Shown here: one piece after another, positions 1 through 11,622 of the stretch | How positions within the stretch are numbered: position 1 is the stretch's first letter | How the letters are laid out: every line of letters begins with the position of its first letter | Source of the DNA: Alphaproteobacteria bacterium | GTDB lineage: Bacteria > Pseudomonadota > Alphaproteobacteria > CAAGCB01 > CAG-977 | DNA length: 48,096 nucleotides | Direction: 5' to 3' | Assembly: GCA_017539865.1 (NCBI GenBank) | Contig: JAFYCE010000054.1 | Span: 1 to 48,096 of the forward strand | Position numbers and translations under genes: made by a program | The notes under the pieces: generated by a model | Seen by the model: only the letters and a program-made list of their open reading frames with translations | Told to the model about the DNA's origin: nothing | The model's database searches: none

Positions 1-1
1 C

Positions 2-400
2 TTGTACACCGGAGGTTATACCAATAACACCGAGGAGTTAGATGTGGATTTGCCGCAATGTCCCAAAGATTCTTTGTGGGGAGATGTAGCCGTGTGCGGC
101 GATTGGATGATTGATCCGTATAACGGTTCTGCGCCTTTACTTTTAGATAAAGCGTCTGTGCGCGCTTCGTATTGTCCCGAAGTAAGCAAAGGGAGCAAAA
201 GATGGAACGATTGCGAAACGCAAGGCGCGTTTTATGTAACCTACTGGCTCAATTATTCCAGCCGTCCCAACCAAATAGCGCATGAATCTTTAGAAAAAAA
301 AGAGGAGGGAAAAAAGAAAAGCCCGCCTTTTTTTGTATCCGGTCGCCCCCGCATATCAATATGCGGGGGCTTTTCTTTCCGATCCTTGTTTAAAATCTGA
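2..400 (+). CDS. C-terminal fragment of an unrecognised cysteine-containing protein (5' truncated)
   Basis: The reading frame is open from the window edge to a TGA at 398-400, so the true start lies upstream; the TTG at base 2 is just an internal codon. I do not recognise the family. The visible part has four cysteines (after LPQ, AV, ASY and ND), many aromatic residues and a motif WLNYSS, which would suit an exported, disulfide-bonded domain, but no signal peptide is in view. Oddly, the last 30 or so codons run through a strong intrinsic terminator at 345-374, so the Lys-rich and Gly/Arg-rich tail may not be native. A frameshift near the A-rich stretch at 292-320 that lost an earlier stop is one explanation. 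Confidence 0.4.
   Translation: MYTGGYTNNTEELDVDLPQCPKDSLWGDVAVCGDWMIDPYNGSAPLLLDKASVRASYCPEVSKGSKRWNDCETQGAFYVTYWLNYSSRPNQIAHESLEKKEEGKKKSPPFFVSGRPRISICGGFSFRSLFKI
345..377 (+). terminator. Strong rho-independent terminator
   Basis: A perfect 12-bp stem (GCCCCCGCATAT at 345-356 against 359-370) with a CA loop is followed by TTTTCTTT. The T-tract lies on the plus-strand side, so it serves the truncated gene at the window start. It also lies just beyond the 3' end of hydG on the other strand, where no T-tract follows the stem. Confidence 0.85.
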
Positions 401-1799
401 AATCGCGTTCGCCTTGAGCAATATGCTCCAAATGATCTTCGCAAACTTCGCGGACTTTCGGATTTGTGATGTTGTTCAGTTCGCGCTTGATTAATTCATA
501 GCCGACTTTCTTCGTTTCCGGCGACGCGTAATCCTCCAGATATTCTTTCAAAGTCATCAAAGCGTTCGGATGGCAGCAGTTCAAAATCTGTTTTGATTTG
601 CACAGATCCATGAACCGGTCGCCCGTCCGTCCTGCGCGATAGCAAGCCGTGCAGAAGCTCGGAATATATCCCATATCCATCAGCCACTTGATGATTTCAT
701 CCAGCGTACGCGTATCCGCGCGGTCGAATTGCGCCGTTTCCGTTTCGCGCACGACATAGCCGCCGACGGAAGTCGAAGAGGCGCCGCTGATCTGCGAAAT
801 CCCCAAGTGCAGGGCGCGTTCACGCATTTTCTGGCTTTCGCGCGTAGAAATAATCATGCCCGTATAGGGCGTTGATACGCGGATGCAGGCGATAATCTTG
901 GCAAAGATATCATCCGGCAGAGCATTCTTGAACGAATTGGGATCGATATCGTCAGCCGGACAGATACGCGGTACGGAAATCGTGTGCGGCCCGACGCCGT
1001 GAACGGCTTCCAGATGTTCGGCATGCATCAGCTGACCGGCAAATTCGTAAGCGTAGTTTTCCAGCCCGTACAAAACGCCCAATCCCACATCGTCAATGCC
1101 GCCTTCCATCGCGCGATCCATCGCTTCGGTATGATAGGCATAGTTGTGTTTGGGGCCTGTCGGATGCAGCTTTTCATAGGATTCCTTGTTATACGTTTCC
1201 TGAAACAGAATGTATGTGCCGATGCCGGCCTCTTTGAGCTTGCGGTAATTTTCCACCGTTGTCGCCGCAATATTGACGTTGACGCGGCGGATGGAACCGT
1301 TTTTATGCTTGATTGAATAAATCGTCTTGATGCTTTCCAAAATATATTCGATCGGATTATGGACGGGGTCTTCGCCGGCTTCCAGAGCAAGACGCTTGTG
1401 TCCCATATCCTGCAAAGCGATGACTTCGGCGCGGATTTGTTCCTGCGTCAGCTTCTTGCGGGGAATGTGTTTGTTTTTAATGTGATACGGGCAGTAAACG
1501 CATCCGTTCACGCAATAGTTTGACAAATACAACGGCGCGAACAGAACGATACGGTTGCCGTAAAAGTCTTTTTTCAGCTGCTCCGCCAGTTTAAAGATCT
1601 GTTCGTTCCTGTCCGGCAGGTCGCACGCCAGCAACACGGAGGCTTCACGGTGGTCAAGCCCTTTCCATAGTTTTGCTTTTTCAATGATTTTATCGATCAG
1701 TTCCGCGTTTGTTTTGTTCGCCTGCGCGTACGCCAGCGTATCCATGATTTCATCATGGCAGATAAATTCTTCAGCCTTCAAAGACTTGGGATTGTACAT
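390..1799 (-). CDS. hydG: [FeFe]-hydrogenase H-cluster maturase HydG (radical SAM tyrosine lyase)
   Basis: HydG splits tyrosine into p-cresol, CO and cyanide to build the Fe(CO)2CN units of the [FeFe]-hydrogenase H-cluster. Seen here: the radical-SAM cluster motif CVNGCVYC (CX3CX2C) near residue 95, the downstream TIM-barrel motifs (LEAGEDP), and the C-terminal auxiliary-cluster motif starting FCTACYRAGRTG and ending at the Cys pair before HPN, which fits CX2CX22C. This second motif separates HydG from the thiamine enzyme ThiH. The length of 469 residues is typical. The ATG has AGGAG 7 bases upstream. It follows the TM1266-type gene by 43 bases and is probably co-transcribed with it. HydE, HydF and the hydrogenase itself are not in the window. 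Confidence 0.95.
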   Translation of the reverse strand: MYNPKSLKAEEFICHDEIMDTLAYAQANKTNAELIDKIIEKAKLWKGLDHREASVLLACDLPDRNEQIFKLAEQLKKDFYGNRIVLFAPLYLSNYCVNGCVYCPYHIKNKHIPRKKLTQEQIRAEVIALQDMGHKRLALEAGEDPVHNPIEYILESIKTIYSIKHKNGSIRRVNVNIAATTVENYRKLKEAGIGTYILFQETYNKESYEKLHPTGPKHNYAYHTEAMDRAMEGGIDDVGLGVLYGLENYAYEFAGQLMHAEHLEAVHGVGPHTISVPRICPADDIDPNSFKNALPDDIFAKIIACIRVSTPYTGMIISTRESQKMRERALHLGISQISGASSTSVGGYVVRETETAQFDRADTRTLDEIIKWLMDMGYIPSFCTACYRAGRTGDRFMDLCKSKQILNCCHPNALMTLKEYLEDYASPETKKVGYELIKRELNNITNPKVREVCEDHLEHIAQGERDFRF

Positions 1800-1842
1800 A
1801 ATGTTTCTCCTTTTGAGTCAGAAATTCTCTTTCCCGTCAGTG

Positions 1843-2085
1843 TTATTTCGAATAAATCGTTTTCGTTGAAACGCCTTCCAACTTGCCGAGTTTTCCAGAC
1901 AAAGCGTTGATTGTATCCTGCGGCGCGTCAAGCGCTACGCTGATGATACTGATTTCCTTTTTGTGATAGGGCAATCCCATACGCCCGATGATATACGCGC
2001 TGTATTCGTGCAGCAGCGTGTTCAGTTTCATCACAGAGTCGGGATTTTCAACGACAATGCCGATAAGAGCGACTTTAGTTTCCAT
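1843..2085 (-). CDS. Iron-only hydrogenase system regulator, TM1266 family (copy 1)
   Basis: This 80-residue protein has an ACT/ferredoxin-like fold pattern with VALIGIVVEN near the start, the conserved segment YIIGRMGLPYHKKEISIIS in the middle and a C-terminal strand after LEGV. This matches the small TM1266 proteins that sit beside [FeFe]-hydrogenase maturation genes; their regulatory role is named from context and is not proven biochemically. It has a good ribosome binding site (AAGGAAA). Its position directly upstream of hydG on the same strand supports a link with H-cluster assembly. A paralogue lies at 26332-26577. Confidence 0.88.
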   Translation of the reverse strand: METKVALIGIVVENPDSVMKLNTLLHEYSAYIIGRMGLPYHKKEISIISVALDAPQDTINALSGKLGKLEGVSTKTIYSK

Positions 2086-2171
2086 TTTTATTTCCTTTCT
2101 TTTGCCTCAGGATTCCTTCAGCGTCAGAAGACGCATTCAATATAATCGGATTCGATTTGTTTTTCAACCGT

Positions 2172-2189
2172 CTTGAACTATCGTTCAGG
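2172..2189. promoter_or_regulatory. Inverted repeat in a divergent promoter region (possible operator)
   Basis: TGAAC-N4-GTTCA (2174-2187) is a perfect 5-bp inverted repeat. It sits between the hydG operon (minus) and the outer-membrane protein gene (plus), 51 bases from the latter start. The spacing is that of a dimeric helix-turn-helix regulator site. It does not match the FNR consensus TTGAT-N4-ATCAA. The core GAAC-N4-GTTC resembles a Gram-positive LexA box rather than the alphaproteobacterial direct-repeat type. A single occurrence could be chance. Confidence 0.3.
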
Positions 2190-2237
2190 TCGGAGTAAAA
2201 CTATCAATCATATTTTTTTAACTGTCGGGAAAAACCA

Positions 2238-3101
2238 ATGTCTTTGAAAAAAACTCTTCTTTCTCTCTGCGCCGTTTTCGTCGTTTTCCAAGCGAACGCG
2301 CAAGAAACGGACGCTTCCGCCTCGACACTGAAAGCGAACTTTCGCCGCGTCGGGCTGGAATTGTCTTCCACCAACATCACTCATGCCAGAGAATACCGGA
2401 ACTCTCCGGTCACACAATTAAGCACGGACAGCCAAACCGTCGTCAAAGGCGTGTTTGATTTCATGCTGGAATACGACCGCGAAGATCTGCAGTGGAACAA
2501 CGGTGTCTATGCCGAATACGGCGAAACAAAAGTCAAACCCGTCGATCAGCCCACGGAAAAGAACGAAAACGCGGATAAAATCCTGCTTTCTTCGGATTAC
2601 GCCCACAAATTGTACGAATTCGACGGAATCAAGTTCGGTCCCATGGCCACCGTTGAATACCAAACCGAATTCACGGCCAACGCCGGCGCCCCCAGAACAA
2701 AAGTTCTGCGCGGCAAAGCCGGTATGAAGCTGTTTGACGGCCAAATCGTCAAAGATTTGTATATTGCGGCCGTCGGCGAATATGACATGACTTATGATCC
2801 GCACGTCAGCAAATCCGCCGCCGAATTCGGATGGCGGATGGAGGGGTCGCCCCGCGACGGCGTTCAGTATTCGACGGACGGTTATTTCCGCCGTTATCTG
2901 TCCTACAATCATTATGTCGGTACCGATCTGATTTACGATTTGAACGCGAACGCGCGTATGGATGTCCAAGTCAATGCGACCTTGACGTTCGGCCCCTATG
3001 TTTCCTATCGTTACGCCCGTTCCCGCGCGGCCGGCGTTTCAGGATCGAATCTGACCATCGGCGTCGCCTTTACCTATAAAGATCTGTTCAACTTGAAATA
3101 A
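2238..3101 (+). CDS. Putative outer-membrane beta-barrel protein
   Basis: The 287-residue product begins with a clear Sec signal peptide ([17 protein letters not shown], cleavage after QANA). The mature part has alternating hydrophobic and polar strands typical of a beta-barrel, for example [12 protein letters not shown] near the end, and finishes with an amphipathic strand ([13 protein letters not shown]). No family was recognised with certainty. It is the first gene of a plus-strand run; mscL starts two bases after its stop, so the two are probably co-expressed. A role in the outer membrane is inferred from the topology only. Confidence 0.75.
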   Translation: MSLKKTLLSLCAVFVVFQANAQETDASASTLKANFRRVGLELSSTNITHAREYRNSPVTQLSTDSQTVVKGVFDFMLEYDREDLQWNNGVYAEYGETKVKPVDQPTEKNENADKILLSSDYAHKLYEFDGIKFGPMATVEYQTEFTANAGAPRTKVLRGKAGMKLFDGQIVKDLYIAAVGEYDMTYDPHVSKSAAEFGWRMEGSPRDGVQYSTDGYFRRYLSYNHYVGTDLIYDLNANARMDVQVNATLTFGPYVSYRYARSRAAGVSGSNLTIGVAFTYKDLFNLK

Positions 3102-3103
3102 GG

Positions 3104-3601
3104 ATGGAAAAAATGATTAGAAATATCTTTTCCGAATTTAAAAAATTCGCTATGCGCGGCAATGTCATGGACATGGCCGTCGGTATCATCATCGGCGCCG
3201 CGTTTACCAAAATCGTCGACTCTCTGGTCAAAGACATTTTGATGCCGCCTTTAGGGCTGCTGATGGGCAAAATCGACTTTGCCAACCTGTTCTTCGTGTT
3301 AAAAGACGGAACGCCCGCCGCCCCTTACGCTTCCATGGATGCCGCCAAGGCCGCCGGAGCCGTCACGCTGAACGTCGGCTTTTTCATCAATGCGATCATC
3401 AGCTTTGTCATCGTCGCATTTGCCGTGTTCATTCTGATCAAGATCATGAACACTTTGCGTGAAAAGTTGGAACGCAAAGAGGAAGAAACGGCCGCCGCTG
3501 CGGAACCGACGACGAAAAAATGCCCGTTCTGCGATTCCGAAATCTCGATCAAAGCGACGAAATGTCCGCATTGCACGGCCGATTTGAACGATCATAAGTA
3601 A
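3104..3601 (+). CDS. mscL: Large-conductance mechanosensitive channel MscL with C-terminal zinc ribbon
   Basis: MscL opens at high membrane tension to release solutes during osmotic downshock. The N-terminus has the conserved amphipathic helix and first transmembrane helix ([21 protein letters not shown], positions about 10-30), and a second transmembrane helix lies at about 97-120 ([21 protein letters not shown]). The cytoplasmic helix is followed by an extra tail with CPFC and CPHC spaced like a rubredoxin-type zinc ribbon. At 165 residues it is longer than the usual 130-140 because of that tail. The gene is tightly packed between an outer-membrane protein gene and a flavoprotein gene. Confidence 0.95.
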   Translation: MEKMIRNIFSEFKKFAMRGNVMDMAVGIIIGAAFTKIVDSLVKDILMPPLGLLMGKIDFANLFFVLKDGTPAAPYASMDAAKAAGAVTLNVGFFINAIISFVIVAFAVFILIKIMNTLREKLERKEEETAAAAEPTTKKCPFCDSEISIKATKCPHCTADLNDHK

Positions 3602-3604
3602 AAT

Positions 3605-5233
3605 ATGATTCGCGTTTCCAACGTCAAATTCAAACCGAAAGCCGTACCGGACGATTTGCAGGCTTACGTTGCGGAGTTGACCGGTTTTGGCAATATTGTT
3701 TTTTTCCGTATTGCCAAAAAATCCGTCGACGCGCGTAAAAAAGAAAATTTGTGCGTCCTGTACTCTTTCGATCTGACGTTGGACGGCGACGAGGACGAAG
3801 CCGTCGCAACCTGTCCTTATCGGGATATTTGCAAGCTTCCTGACGAAGAAAAATTCCCCGCCCCCTTTTGGAACCCGAAAAACACCTTAAGACCCGTCAT
3901 TGTCGGGACAGGCCCCGCCGGTATGCTGGCAGGGCTTTTATTGGCTCAAGCGGGCGCAAATCCCATCCTGATCGAACGCGGCAAAACCGTTTCCGAACGG
4001 CGCGAAGACGTGAACCGTTTCTGGAAAACAGGTGTGCTGAATGAAGATTCAAACGTCCAGTTCGGCGAAGGCGGCGCGGGAACTTTTTCGGACGGAAAGC
4101 TGACGACCGGCATCAAAAAAGACACTTTCGCCCGCAAAGTGTTGGAGGAATTTGTCGCCGCCGGCGCGCCTGTCGAAATCATGTATCTGGCCAAACCGCA
4201 CATCGGCACGGACAGGCTGTTCCATATGGTCGGCAATATCCGCCGCAAAATCATGTCTCTGGGCGGCGAATACCGGTTTGAAACGCAGCTGACGGATCTG
4301 ATTATAAAAGACGGCCGCCTGATTGCCGTTCAGGTTAAAAATTCCGACGGTTCGTTTGAAGAAATCCCGACGAACAGCGTCATTTTAAGCATCGGACACA
4401 GCGCGCGCGACACGTTTGAAATGCTGTACGCCAGAGGCGTTCAAATGATTCAAAAGCCTTTTGCGATCGGCACGCGAATCGAACACCGGCAAGCATTCAT
4501 CAACAAAAGCCAATACGGCATGGTCAAGCCGAACGCCGTTTTGGGACAGGCGGATTACAAGCTGGCCGTTCATTTAAGCAACGGTCGCGGACTTTACACG
4601 TTCTGCATGTGTCCGGGGGGGACAGTCGTTGCGGCGGCCTCTGAAGCGGGGCGTTTGGTCACAAACGGCATGAGCGAATACGCCCGCGACAAGGACAATG
4701 CGAACAGCGCGTTATTGGTTGATGTCAAACCGGAGGATTTCGGATCGAATCATCCTCTGGCCGGCGTGGAATTTCAGCGCAAAATTGAAGAAAACGCTTT
4801 CAAAGCCGGCGGCGGGTCGTTCCGCGCTCCGGTTCAGCGGGTCGTTGATTTCCTGCACGACAGGGAAACCGTCAAATTCGGCGAAGTGGTTCCGTCCTAC
4901 CGTCCAGGGGGGCAAATGGCGGATATGCGCGCCGTCCTGCCCGATTTCGTTATTGAATCCTATAAGGAAGGATTCAAATTGCTTGACCGCAAGATCCGTC
5001 TGTTTTCCGAACACGATGCTTTGCTGACTGCTGCGGAAACCAGAACGTCATCGCCCGTGCGCATGATTCGCGATCCCGCCACCTTGCAAAGCGTTTCCGT
5101 TCAGGGGCTTTATCCGTGCGGCGAAGGCGCGGGATATGCGGGCGGTATCATGTCCGCCGCCGTTGATGGACTGCGCTGTGCGATTAAAATTTTGCAGTCG
5201 GAAGACAAAGGGCTTTCCCCCGACCCGCTTTAG
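3605..5233 (+). CDS. Uncharacterised FAD-dependent dehydrogenase (COG2509 family)
   Basis: This 542-residue flavoprotein has an N-terminal alpha/beta domain of about 95 residues, then a dinucleotide-binding motif (VIVGTGPAGMLAGLLLAQAG) followed by an acidic-basic strand end IERG. The stretch NVQFGEGGAGTFSDGKLTTG and a C-terminal FAD-contact region (YPCGEGAGYAGGIMSAAVDG) are hallmarks of the COG2509 proteins. The substrate of this family is not established. The start is three bases after the mscL stop, so it is part of the same transcription unit. It is soluble, with no signal peptide. Confidence 0.9.
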   Translation: MIRVSNVKFKPKAVPDDLQAYVAELTGFGNIVFFRIAKKSVDARKKENLCVLYSFDLTLDGDEDEAVATCPYRDICKLPDEEKFPAPFWNPKNTLRPVIVGTGPAGMLAGLLLAQAGANPILIERGKTVSERREDVNRFWKTGVLNEDSNVQFGEGGAGTFSDGKLTTGIKKDTFARKVLEEFVAAGAPVEIMYLAKPHIGTDRLFHMVGNIRRKIMSLGGEYRFETQLTDLIIKDGRLIAVQVKNSDGSFEEIPTNSVILSIGHSARDTFEMLYARGVQMIQKPFAIGTRIEHRQAFINKSQYGMVKPNAVLGQADYKLAVHLSNGRGLYTFCMCPGGTVVAAASEAGRLVTNGMSEYARDKDNANSALLVDVKPEDFGSNHPLAGVEFQRKIEENAFKAGGGSFRAPVQRVVDFLHDRETVKFGEVVPSYRPGGQMADMRAVLPDFVIESYKEGFKLLDRKIRLFSEHDALLTAAETRTSSPVRMIRDPATLQSVSVQGLYPCGEGAGYAGGIMSAAVDGLRCAIKILQSEDKGLSPDPL

Positions 5234-5266
5234 TTATATGCTGTCGTTTCATCAACAAAGGAGCTT

Positions 5267-6490
5267 ATGATGAAAGAGTTTCAAAAATCTTCCCGTCTGG
5301 ACGGTGTCCACTACGAAATCCGCGGTCCCATTTTAAAAGCCGCCAATCAGTTGGAAGAAGCCGGCTATAAAATCTTAAAGCTCAACATCGGCAATCCGGC
5401 CGCTTTCGATTTGAACGCCCCTGAAGAAATCATCAAGGACGTGATTTTAAACATTCCTTTCGCAGACGGCTATTCGGATTCCAAAGGCATCTTTCCCGCC
5501 CGCAAAGCCGTCATGCATTATTGCCAGCAAAAACACATCGACGGCGTACAGATCAATGACATTTATCTGGGCAACGGCGTGTCGGACCTGATATTGATGA
5601 GCATGGAGGCGTTTCTGAACACCGGTGATGAAATCCTTGTTCCCGCGCCGGATTATCCGTTATGGACGGCGGCTATCTGTCTGGCCGGCGGCAAGCCCGT
5701 CCACTACATCTGCGATGAAGAATCCGAATGGTATCCGGACTTGAAAGACATCGAAAGCAAAATCACGCCGAAAACAAAAGGCATTGTCATCATCAACCCC
5801 AACAACCCGACCGGCGCCGTCTATCCGAAAGAGATGCTGGAAAAAATCGCGGCCTTGGCGGAAAGGCACAAAATTGCCGTTTTCTGCGATGAAATTTATG
5901 ACAAGATTCTCTATGACGGCGTCACGCACACCTCTTTGGCCTCTTTGATCAAAGACACGTTCTGCATCACCTATAACGGTATTTCCAAAAACTATCGTTC
6001 CTGCGGATTCCGCGCGGCTTGGATGATTCTGAGCGGCAACAAGAAATTGGCGGAAGATTATATTGACGGACTGGATTTACTGGCCAGTATGCGCTTATGC
6101 TCCAACGTGCCGGGGCAGTATGCGATTCAGACCGCGCTGGGCGGCTATCAGAGCATCAACGATCTGGTCAAACCGGGCGGACGGTTGTATGAACAACGCA
6201 CGCTGTGTCACAAGCTGTTAAACGACATTCCGGGGATTTCGTGCGTCAAAGCGAAAGGATCGCTGTATATGTTCCCGAAAATCGACACGGCGAAATTCAA
6301 TATTCACGACGACCAGAAGTTTGTTTTGGATTTGTTGATGGACAAACGGATTCTGCTGGTCAATGGAACGGGTTTCAACTGGGAAAAACCGGATCACTTC
6401 CGCGTTGTTTTCCTGCCCCGAACAGACGATTTGGAAAAAGCGCTGGGACGGCTGAAAGATTTTCTGGCGACCTACCGGCAGGAAGATTAA
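5267..6490 (+). CDS. alaA: PLP-dependent aminotransferase, AlaA-like (glutamate-pyruvate type)
   Basis: A class I/II fold-type I aminotransferase of 407 residues. It shows the N-terminal YEIRGPI typical of AlaA, the NPNNPTGAVY segment, the PLP-ring aspartate in VFCDEIYDKI, and the Schiff-base lysine in GISKNYRSCGFRAAW; the C-terminal arginine region is HFRVVFLP. AlaA makes alanine from pyruvate and glutamate; substrate specificity is inferred from overall similarity. It has a good ribosome binding site (AAAGGAG) and either ATG of the double Met may be used. Its last 4 bases overlap the end of the convergent small exported gene. Confidence 0.88.
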   Translation: MMKEFQKSSRLDGVHYEIRGPILKAANQLEEAGYKILKLNIGNPAAFDLNAPEEIIKDVILNIPFADGYSDSKGIFPARKAVMHYCQQKHIDGVQINDIYLGNGVSDLILMSMEAFLNTGDEILVPAPDYPLWTAAICLAGGKPVHYICDEESEWYPDLKDIESKITPKTKGIVIINPNNPTGAVYPKEMLEKIAALAERHKIAVFCDEIYDKILYDGVTHTSLASLIKDTFCITYNGISKNYRSCGFRAAWMILSGNKKLAEDYIDGLDLLASMRLCSNVPGQYAIQTALGGYQSINDLVKPGGRLYEQRTLCHKLLNDIPGISCVKAKGSLYMFPKIDTAKFNIHDDQKFVLDLLMDKRILLVNGTGFNWEKPDHFRVVFLPRTDDLEKALGRLKDFLATYRQED

Positions 6491-6879
6491 AGCGCGATAT
6501 TCACGTTGATTTTCAAAGAATAGGCTTCGTTCAGCCGGCTTTCATCAATATCGTCATATTGATAGTTTGCGAACGCGCCGACGGCCACGTGATCGTTCGT
6601 ATTGACGAACCCGCCGCCGGAAAGGGTTCTGGTCTTTTTAAAATCTTTGACCGTATTCCACTTTCCGTCATCTTCGGATAAAGTTTTTTCAGTGACGACG
6701 GTTCTTTTTTTTTCATACGGATTTTCCGCCAAAGCTTCTTTCGCCGCGCCGAATGTATCCGTTTGCGCCATCCGTAAATAATCAGAATAATCCATCGCCA
6801 ACATAAACGATTTCTCTTCGGAGGCATATGCATTAAAAGCGGTTAAAACCAACAAAGCGGATAAATATAACAGCTTCAT
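6487..6879 (-). CDS. Small exported protein of unknown function
   Basis: I do not recognise a family. The start is set at ATG 6879 because GGGAGG lies 5 bases upstream; a longer in-frame start at 6897 lacks such a site. The 130-residue product has a signal peptide (MKLLYLSALLVLTAFNAYA) and a mature region of about 110 residues rich in charged residues, ending in alternating strands (AYSLKINVNIAL). It could be a small periplasmic or outer-membrane-associated protein. A run of nine A in the coding strand near 6705-6713 is a possible slippage site. The gene ends convergent to the aminotransferase with a 4-base overlap. Confidence 0.65.
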   Translation of the reverse strand: MKLLYLSALLVLTAFNAYASEEKSFMLAMDYSDYLRMAQTDTFGAAKEALAENPYEKKRTVVTEKTLSEDDGKWNTVKDFKKTRTLSGGGFVNTNDHVAVGAFANYQYDDIDESRLNEAYSLKINVNIAL

Positions 6880-6950
6880 ATTTGCCTCCCTTTTCATAAC
6901 ATGACCCGATACTTTAAAGGTAGGCTGATTTTTACTTAAAAGCGAATAAC

Positions 6951-10735
<3,785 letters not shown>

Positions 10736-10740
10736 GGTTT

Positions 10741-11541
10741 TCAGTCCTTCCGCTCCGCCGCGATACTGGCGGGAACATACTGCTTCATCAAATCGTACGC
10801 CCGCGCGTACCATTGACCGGACGGATAGTTATATCCCAAAACGGCCGCACTTTTCTGCGCTTCCCCGTCCAATCCCAAAATCAGATAAGTTTCTGTCAGA
10901 CGATACAACGCTTCCTGAACATGCTGTGTCGTCTGATAATTCCGAATAACATTCATAAACCGGTTCATCGCCGCGATATGCGCGTTTTGCTTCAGATAAA
11001 AGCGTCCGATATTGACTTCCTTGGCCGCCAGATAGTCTTGTGCCAGAACGATTTTTTTTGAGGCGTCTTCCGCATACGGCGTATCGGGGAAACGTCTGAC
11101 GACTTCCATCAAAGCGTCCAACGCCATTTGCGTCATCTTTTGTCCGCGTTCCGTATCGGAAATTTGTGCATAATAACACAGCGCTTTTAAATAATAGGCA
11201 TAAGATGCAAACGAATTTCCGGGGTAAAGCTGCAAAAACCGATCAAGAACGATGACGGATTCGTCGTAATCCTTCCGGACGTAATAAGCGAACGCTTCCA
11301 TGATTTGCGCCCTTAACGCCCAGCGGGAATACGGATAATAGCGGTCGATTTCGTCAAAAGCCTTCGCCGATTTGCCATATTCCCGTTTTTTCAACAACAT
11401 GTCCAAAGCACGGTTATACAGTGTTTCCGGCGGTGTCGTTTCCGGATCGAAATTTTGGGTTGCGGCACATGAAGACAAAAACAGGACAGCTGCCGCTTCC
11501 GCCGCGAATAAAACCGCCTTTGTCTTTTTTAATAAATTCAT
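10741..11541 (-). CDS. bamD: Outer-membrane assembly lipoprotein BamD
   Basis: BamD is the essential TPR lipoprotein partner of BamA in beta-barrel insertion at the outer membrane. The start is set at ATG 11541, giving MNLLKKTK and a lipoprotein signal peptide with lipobox LSSC. The mature part is a chain of five TPR-like helical pairs, including the family pattern LYNRALDMLLKKREYGKSAKAF, DEIDRYYPYSRWA, LDRFLQLYPGN and VVRRFPDTPYA. It is 266 residues long, as expected. It lies directly upstream of recN, the usual alphaproteobacterial order. Confidence 0.95.
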   Translation of the reverse strand: MNLLKKTKAVLFAAEAAAVLFLSSCAATQNFDPETTPPETLYNRALDMLLKKREYGKSAKAFDEIDRYYPYSRWALRAQIMEAFAYYVRKDYDESVIVLDRFLQLYPGNSFASYAYYLKALCYYAQISDTERGQKMTQMALDALMEVVRRFPDTPYAEDASKKIVLAQDYLAAKEVNIGRFYLKQNAHIAAMNRFMNVIRNYQTTQHVQEALYRLTETYLILGLDGEAQKSAAVLGYNYPSGQWYARAYDLMKQYVPASIAAERKD

Positions 11542-11622
11542 CTTCAAGCCGCTCCGCCTCAAACAGGATTCCTTATAGCTTTTTTTTCCAAGCTCCGGCA
11601 ACCGCTTATTAAAAAAAACATC

